10,745 bases of DNA from Planctomycetota bacterium (GTDB lineage: Bacteria; Planctomycetota; UBA1135; UBA2386), in contig QJVU01000429.1 in the NCBI GenBank assembly GCA_003235605.1, forward strand, positions 1 through 10,745, given 5' to 3'. A program made the translations under genes and the position numbers. Below the pieces are notes generated by a model that saw only the letters and a program-made list of their open reading frames with translations, ran no database searches and had not been told where the DNA came from. The stretch's first letter is position 1. Every line of letters starts with the position of its first letter. This document shows positions 6,718 to 10,745 of the stretch, piece after piece.

Positions 6718-7605
6718 CTACCCCTTGGTCTTGCGCGTGTCCTTGGCGCTGGACTTGCTCTCGACCGGTGGCTTGTCCTTGGCCGGTGGCTTGTCCTTGG
6801 CCGGTGGCTTGCTCCCCGTGGTCTTGGTTCGCGGGGCTCGGCGCGTGGACACCGGTGGCCGGAAGCGGGGCTGCGGGATCCGGTAGCGGGTTGGCGGGAC
6901 GGCGCCCAGCTGGACCAGGAGTTCGCGCACCTTGCGCTGCCCCATCTCGGTCTGTCGGACCATCAGCACGCCGTTCATCGTGTGGATCGATGCCTGTTCC
7001 GAATCCCAGGACTCCGGTAGCACCATCGTGCGAATCAGGTCCACCAGCTTGTCGGCATCAAAGCCGCTGGTCGTCGTATCGCTCTCCTCGGACTCTTCGA
7101 AGTTGCCCCCCTCCTCTCCGAGGTTCAAGCCCAGCTTCGGAGCCTTGAAGTTCGGCATCTTCATCGTTGCCGCCCGCACGTCGTAGAGCTCCAGGTAGGT
7201 GAACTCCTTCACCTCGTCCTTCGGCTTGAGGAACACGACGCCGCTGCGGTACACATAGCGCAGCTCGGTCTGTGTCGAGATCACCGCCATGGCATTGGCC
7301 AGGCTGATCCCCTTGAGCGCCAGGGTGAGCTTGGGCAGTTCCGATGGCCTCACCTTGCCAGAAGACACGATGAAAGCGATGTTGTTGCCGGTGGCGGTGC
7401 TCAGGTACTGAGCGATCTCCTCGGCGGTGGCGTCGTTCAAGCTCAGCGTGACTCGGATCTTCTTGAGCTTGCGAAGGAGCAGGTCACGGCCTGCGCGGTC
7501 GGCCTTGCGCTCGATGACCAGGAGGTCTCCGTTCTGTGCTGCCAGGGTCGGGGGCACTGACAGGGCAAGACCTACGAACAAGGTAGGCATGCACGGGGTC
7601 TTCAT
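6718..7605 (-). CDS. Exported protein with secretin-N/STN-like domain and Lys/Pro-rich tail
   Basis: This 295-residue protein begins at the ATG at 7605, chosen because it gives a signal peptide (hydrophobic TLFVGLALSVPPTLAA, likely cleavage LAA|QN after residue 24). The frame runs further upstream to 7731 but that extension has no protein-like character and crosses the terminator-like hairpin. Residues about 50-128 resemble the short N-terminal domain of secretins and TonB-dependent receptors (VTLSLNDATAEEIAQYLS, then LTLALKGISLANAMAVIS and a closing VVFLKP strand). Residues 137-160 (ELYDVRAA...PNFKAPKLGLN) and 184-234 (KLVDLIRTMVLPESW ... NGVLMVRQTEMGQRKVRELL) match a pattern I recognise from secretin-related planctomycete proteins, where a short strand-helix module follows. 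No beta-barrel secretin domain is present, so it cannot form a pore alone. Residues 171-180 are acidic and Thr/Ser-rich; the tail (about 240-295) is basic with KPPAKD repeats. It is the first gene of a probable two-gene operon. Function unknown. Confidence 0.82.
   Translation of the reverse strand: MKTPCMPTLFVGLALSVPPTLAAQNGDLLVIERKADRAGRDLLLRKLKKIRVTLSLNDATAEEIAQYLSTATGNNIAFIVSSGKVRPSELPKLTLALKGISLANAMAVISTQTELRYVYRSGVVFLKPKDEVKEFTYLELYDVRAATMKMPNFKAPKLGLNLGEEGGNFEESEESDTTTSGFDADKLVDLIRTMVLPESWDSEQASIHTMNGVLMVRQTEMGQRKVRELLVQLGAVPPTRYRIPQPRFRPPVSTRRAPRTKTTGSKPPAKDKPPAKDKPPVESKSSAKDTRKTKG
6721..6726 (-). promoter_or_regulatory. Possible ribosome-binding site for the GTG start of the HEAT gene
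   Basis: On the minus strand AAGGGG lies 8 bases before the GTG at 6712 and sits just before the stop codon of the upstream gene. It is a partial Shine-Dalgarno match and the best one seen before any gene start in this window. It supports the GTG start and translational coupling to the upstream gene. Confidence 0.4.
6765..6811. repeat. 18-bp tandem repeat, 2.6 copies, encoding KPPAKD
   Basis: The unit CCGGTGGCTTGTCCTTGG (plus strand) occurs exactly at 6765-6782 and 6783-6800, followed by an 11-base partial copy at 6801-6811. On the coding (minus) strand each unit encodes six residues, giving KPPAKDKPPAKDKPP in the basic tail of the STN-like protein. Because the unit is a multiple of three, copy-number change would lengthen or shorten the tail without a frameshift. 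Confidence 0.9.
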
Positions 7606-7748
7606 GGGGCAAGAGTCTATCGGTTTCCAATCGAGGCGAGCAGGGCCGAGGTTTCTGGATCGACGTCGCGCGCCGCTTGGATAACATTCAGGCCCCTTTT
7701 TCTGGGGCTTTTTTCCCTTCACCACAGACACACCGGCACGGGATTCTC
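7606..7748. promoter_or_regulatory. Divergent intergenic region between the STN-like operon and the acyl-CoA gene
   Basis: These 143 bp separate two gene starts that point away from each other, so promoters for both directions should lie here. I could not find a convincing sigma-70 -35/-10 pair on either strand. Neither ATG has a good Shine-Dalgarno sequence: the minus-strand gene is preceded by CTCTTGCCCC, the plus-strand gene by CACGGGATTCTC. The one clear element is the terminator-like hairpin at 7692-7714. Confidence 0.45.
7692..7714 (+). terminator. Intrinsic-terminator-like hairpin in the leader of the acyl-CoA gene
   Basis: GCCCC (7692-7696) and GGGGC (7704-7708) form a perfect GC stem, extendable by one G-U pair, around a 7-base loop TTTTTCT. 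Six T residues follow at 7709-7714. The T-tract is only on the plus strand, so it would act on rightward transcription. No plus-strand gene ends here; the next ATG is 35 bases downstream. It may be an attenuator in the 5' leader, or the end of an unseen small or antisense transcript. Confidence 0.55.
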
Positions 7749-9773
7749 ATGAGCTTCACTCACCGCGGCAGGACCCTCAGCAAGATCGCCGTTATCGGCT
7801 CCGGCCAGATCGGGCCCGACATTGCGTTGTTCTTCACCAAGGTGTTGTCGCCGTTCGGGGTGCACACCGTTGTTGTGGACGTCGTTGACGAAGCCCTGCG
7901 CAAAGGCCAGGCGAAGCTCCAGAAGAAGATCGCGAAGGGTGTCGAGACGGGAGCGTTCACCACGGAGAGCCAGGCAGCGATGCTCGAACACGTCCAGTTC
8001 ACCAAGGACTACGACGCCATTCGCGGGGCCGAGCTGGTCGTGGAGGCCGCCACCGAGGACAACGCCCTGAAGGGACGCATCTTTGCCCAGGTGGAGGATT
8101 TGGTGCCAGCAACCGCGATCCTGGCCAGCAACTCCTCCCACCTGGAGCCCGAGGTGATCTTTGAACACACGAAGGACAAGGAACGCACGCTCGTAATCCA
8201 CTACTTCTTTCCCGCAGAGCGCAACCTGATGGTTGAGATCGTGCCGGGAGAAGCCACCGATCGGGACATCACTGCGTGGCTGCTCTCCTTCTACGAGTGG
8301 ATGGGAAAGGTGCCGATCGAGGTCAGGTCTCGCTACGGCTACGCACTGGACCCGGTCTTCGAAGGTTTGTTCCTGGCCTGTGCGCTGATTGCCGAGTCAG
8401 GCCTCGCGACGACCAAGCAGATCGACGAGACGTGCAAGAAGGCCTTGGGCATGACCGTGGGTTCGTTCACCGCCATGAACCTCACCGGCGGCAACCCGAT
8501 CTCGAACGTGGGCCTCGACAACTACACTCACAAGATCAACTCCTGGTTCCGGTCGCCACAGAGCCTGAAGGACAAGGTCTCGAGGAACGAGCCCTGGGAT
8601 GCGCCGAAGCGGGGCGAACAGGTGGAAGTACCCGAACCGTTGCGGAAGCAGATCACCGACCTGCTGCGCGGCGCCTATTTTGGTCTCTGTGGTGAGATCG
8701 TGGACGCCGGGCTGGTCAGCATCGCGGACTTCAACATGGGCCTGGAGTTGGCCCTCGACATGCGGCCGGCGTTCACGTTCATGAACGACCTCGGTACCGC
8801 CGAGGCCCTGCGCCTCGTCAAGGAGTACGCGGCCACGCACAAAGGCTTCATCGTGCCCCGGTGTATCGAACAGCACGGGGCAACCAACACACCCTTCGAT
8901 ATCCCCGTCGTCCTGCGGCGGGACTACGGCGATGTCTGCGTGCTCACCATCCGGCGGCCCAAGGTACTCAACGCCCTCAACCAGGAGGTCTTCGCGGAGC
9001 TGCAGCAGCGCTTTGCCGACGCCGACAAGGACCCGGCCATCCGAGCCATCGTGCTCACGGGCTTTGGCAAGAAGGCCTTCGTCTCCGGAGCCGATGTGAA
9101 CTTCCTGGCCAGGATCGAGAGTCGGGAACAGGGCGTTGCCACCTCCAGGGAATCCCAAGCCGCGCTCGATTCCATCGAGGACACCGAGAAGCCTACGGTT
9201 TGCGCCCTTAATGGCCTTGCCTTCGGCGGCGGCAACGAGCTGGCCATGTGCCTGGACCTGCGCATCGCCAAGAAGGGGACGAAGGTCCTGGTCGGTCAGC
9301 CGGAGCCCAACATCGGCATCATCCCGGGAGCAGGCGGCACCCAACGTCTACCGCGGCTGGTGGGCTTCGACGCCGCCACACCCATCCTCCGCACCGGCCG
9401 TCCGATCTCCTCGGCGAAAGCCCTCGAGATCGGCCTGATTGCCGAAGAGGTGGAAGGCGACCTCCTGGAGCGCGCCATCGTCTTGGCCCGGCAACTGGCC
9501 GATGGCAAGATCCGGGCGCCGGAGATCCAGCGGGGCCCCATGACCGATGTTCCTGCCTCGCTGCCGGAAGTGGACATCGGCCACCTCAGCAAGAAGGTCG
9601 ACGAGATCATGTGCCGTGCGATCCTCGAAGGTGCCAGGCGCGGCCTCCGGGACGGCATTCGTTTCGAGGCAGAGTGCTTTGGTGACGTCTGCGCTACCAA
9701 GGACATGCGGATTGGCGTGACCAACTTCCTGGAGAAGGGGCCGCGCGCTCCCGCCCGGTTCGTCCACGCCTAG
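7749..9773 (+). CDS. Bifunctional 3-hydroxyacyl-CoA dehydrogenase / enoyl-CoA hydratase (dehydrogenase first)
   Basis: This 674-residue cytoplasmic enzyme should hydrate 2-enoyl-CoA and oxidise the 3-hydroxyacyl-CoA with NAD in beta-oxidation. The ATG at 7749 is chosen because the Rossmann domain starts right after it; the longer frame from 7677 would cross the terminator-like hairpin. The NAD-binding loop is IGSGQIG (16-22) and Asp44 ends the second strand, as in NAD-dependent members. Ser130, His151 and Glu163 match the human HADH catalytic Ser137, His158 and Glu170 without gaps. The equivalent of Asn208, however, is Asp201 (GYALDP instead of GFxxNR), and HFFNP reads HYFFP. The dehydrogenase C-terminal part covers about 195-345. 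From about 385 a crotonase domain follows: SGADV (446-450, oxyanion hole), Glu497 in GGGNEL and Glu519 in GQPEP, matching rat hydratase Glu144 and Glu164, then PGAGGTQRLPRLVG. FadB/FadJ have the opposite domain order; Bacillus FadN and some archaeal fusions share this one. The gene is monocistronic by position. Confidence 0.9.
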   Translation: MSFTHRGRTLSKIAVIGSGQIGPDIALFFTKVLSPFGVHTVVVDVVDEALRKGQAKLQKKIAKGVETGAFTTESQAAMLEHVQFTKDYDAIRGAELVVEAATEDNALKGRIFAQVEDLVPATAILASNSSHLEPEVIFEHTKDKERTLVIHYFFPAERNLMVEIVPGEATDRDITAWLLSFYEWMGKVPIEVRSRYGYALDPVFEGLFLACALIAESGLATTKQIDETCKKALGMTVGSFTAMNLTGGNPISNVGLDNYTHKINSWFRSPQSLKDKVSRNEPWDAPKRGEQVEVPEPLRKQITDLLRGAYFGLCGEIVDAGLVSIADFNMGLELALDMRPAFTFMNDLGTAEALRLVKEYAATHKGFIVPRCIEQHGATNTPFDIPVVLRRDYGDVCVLTIRRPKVLNALNQEVFAELQQRFADADKDPAIRAIVLTGFGKKAFVSGADVNFLARIESREQGVATSRESQAALDSIEDTEKPTVCALNGLAFGGGNELAMCLDLRIAKKGTKVLVGQPEPNIGIIPGAGGTQRLPRLVGFDAATPILRTGRPISSAKALEIGLIAEEVEGDLLERAIVLARQLADGKIRAPEIQRGPMTDVPASLPEVDIGHLSKKVDEIMCRAILEGARRGLRDGIRFEAECFGDVCATKDMRIGVTNFLEKGPRAPARFVHA

Positions 9774-9791
9774 GGTGAAAGGACCGGGCTC

Positions 9792-10745
9792 TCAGCGGTC
9801 GACGCCGACCACAAGGCGCTGTTCGTCCTCGTCGTAGCGCAGGATCTCCAGGTTCTGGCGCGGACCCCTGGAGGCCGTGAACGTCAGCTGCCCGCTGCCC
9901 AACCCCCGCAGGACCACCCGGCCGCGAGCGTCGGTGCGGCCATGGGCGCAGCGGTATCCGGACTCCTGAGCCACGAGGTAGACACCCGCTTGGGGCGCGC
10001 CGCCTTGGTCTTGCACCAGGATCGTGAGCGGTCGTTCGGCACGCAGCCTGAGCTCGATGTCTTGGGCGTCGGCGCCCACGCACAGTTCGCGGTTCAGACC
10101 AACCCAGCCCCGGTGAGGTAGCGTGGACAGCAGGTACTGGCCGGCAGCCAGACCCTTGATCGCGAAACCACCGTCGCCACCGGTGACCACCCGACGCACC
10201 TGTCCCTGGCCGGTGAGCACCAGTCCGACACCCTCTGCCGGGTTGCCCAGTCCGTCCCTCAGGAATCCGGTCACCCCGTGGGCCGGGGCCAGCCGCAACG
10301 TGGGCAGGGGTCTGAGACCCTTTTGCTGGCGGGTGTGGTCCACCCTCGTCCGCACCACCCGACCGGCGTTGTCCCTCGCAATCAGGTGGAAGGCCGAACC
10401 CCCTCTTTCCGACGGGGAGGCCGACTGCGGATACGGCAGGCCGATGCGGTAGCGTCCGTGCTCGTCGGTCCTGACGGCAGCGCCAGTCTCCACGACAGTG
10501 ACGACGGCACGGGCCACGGCGTCACCGTCCTCGTCCTCGATCAGTCCCTCCCCGGACAGGCGGCTCCCCTCCGCGGAGTTCCTCCGCAGCAGTCCGGCTT
10601 CCGACCAGGGAAGCGGCAGGTCCGCCACCAGGACGATGCCGTCCTCACCGGGCAGAACCGCAGCGGCGTGGCCCTGACAGCCGTCACGCGTCGCAACGGC
10701 CAGGTGAGTCGACTCGTTCTCGGCTACGCGCAGCCGGAAGCCGCC
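9792..10745 (-). CDS. Carboxypeptidase-regulatory-like domain protein, C-terminal fragment
   Basis: The frame is open from the right edge of the window to the TGA at 9792-9794, so this is the last 317 residues of a longer protein whose start lies outside. An internal GTG at 10628 gives a shorter frame, but the upstream codons continue without a stop, so it is probably not the start. At least three tandem beta-sandwich modules of the carboxypeptidase-regulatory/transthyretin-like type can be read: visible residues about 64-151 (VVTVVETGAAVRTDEHGRYRIGLP), 156-234 (GFLRDGLGNPAEGVGLVLTG then GGFAIKGLAAGQYLLS) and 238-317 (ILVQDQGGAPQAGVYLVA then TDARGRVVLRGLGSGQL). Each has the family's 'D-x-x-G-x-P-x-x-G-x-x-V ... 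T-D-x-x-G-x-F/Y/V-x-h-x-x-L' grammar. Such proteins are usually exported or surface-attached and lack enzyme activity. It converges on the acyl-CoA gene with 18 bp between stop codons. Confidence 0.78.
   Translation of the reverse strand, partial: GGFRLRVAENESTHLAVATRDGCQGHAAAVLPGEDGIVLVADLPLPWSEAGLLRRNSAEGSRLSGEGLIEDEDGDAVARAVVTVVETGAAVRTDEHGRYRIGLPYPQSASPSERGGSAFHLIARDNAGRVVRTRVDHTRQQKGLRPLPTLRLAPAHGVTGFLRDGLGNPAEGVGLVLTGQGQVRRVVTGGDGGFAIKGLAAGQYLLSTLPHRGWVGLNRELCVGADAQDIELRLRAERPLTILVQDQGGAPQAGVYLVAQESGYRCAHGRTDARGRVVLRGLGSGQLTFTASRGPRQNLEILRYDEDEQRLVVGVDR

Noticed and set aside
7427..7684. A small plus-strand frame ending just before the terminator-like hairpin.
   Set aside because: It is antisense to the signal-peptide end of the STN-like gene and Arg/Ser-rich without domain features. 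An antisense RNA ending at the hairpin stays possible, but no protein is supported.

Overview
The window is GC-rich, densely packed bacterial chromosome with seven protein genes, the first and last cut by the window edges. No RNA genes, insertion sequences, phage genes or CRISPR repeats are visible. The mix of genes suggests a Planctomycetota-like bacterium: exported HEAT-repeat proteins with a Trp-rich N-terminal box, an exported secretin-N-domain-like protein, S46 peptidases of the 'DPDNFTYPRY' type, a carboxypeptidase-regulatory-domain protein, and leaders that mostly lack a Shine-Dalgarno sequence. This assignment is an inference from gene content, not from a marker gene.

Layout. Bases 1-294 (+) are the C-terminal end of a thiamine-diphosphate 2-oxoacid dehydrogenase E1 (beta-type) protein. 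Bases 448-2559 and 2612-4678 (+) are two tandem, clearly paralogous, secreted S46 dipeptidyl peptidases, each with an intact His/Asp/Ser triad. Facing them on the minus strand are two genes 5 bp apart that probably form an operon: a signal-peptide protein with a secretin/STN-like domain and a Lys/Pro-rich tail (7605-6718), then an exported HEAT-repeat protein (6712-4715). Diverging from that operon is a 674-residue bifunctional beta-oxidation protein (7749-9773, +) with the dehydrogenase half first and the enoyl-CoA hydratase half second. A terminator-like hairpin lies in its leader. The last gene (10745-9792, -) is the C-terminal part of a protein built from carboxypeptidase-regulatory-like beta-sandwich domains.

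How they may work together. The S46 enzymes would trim extracellular or periplasmic oligopeptides to dipeptides. The E1 fragment and the bifunctional acyl-CoA enzyme would fit catabolism of the resulting 2-oxoacids and acyl-CoAs. This link rests only on proximity. The minus-strand pair looks like an envelope-associated scaffold/repeat-protein module of unknown function.

I do not see a clear new defence or mobile system. The points most worth a second look are the altered dehydrogenase active-site signature in the bifunctional enzyme, the misplaced terminator-like hairpin, the STN-like/HEAT operon, and the tandem S46 pair.
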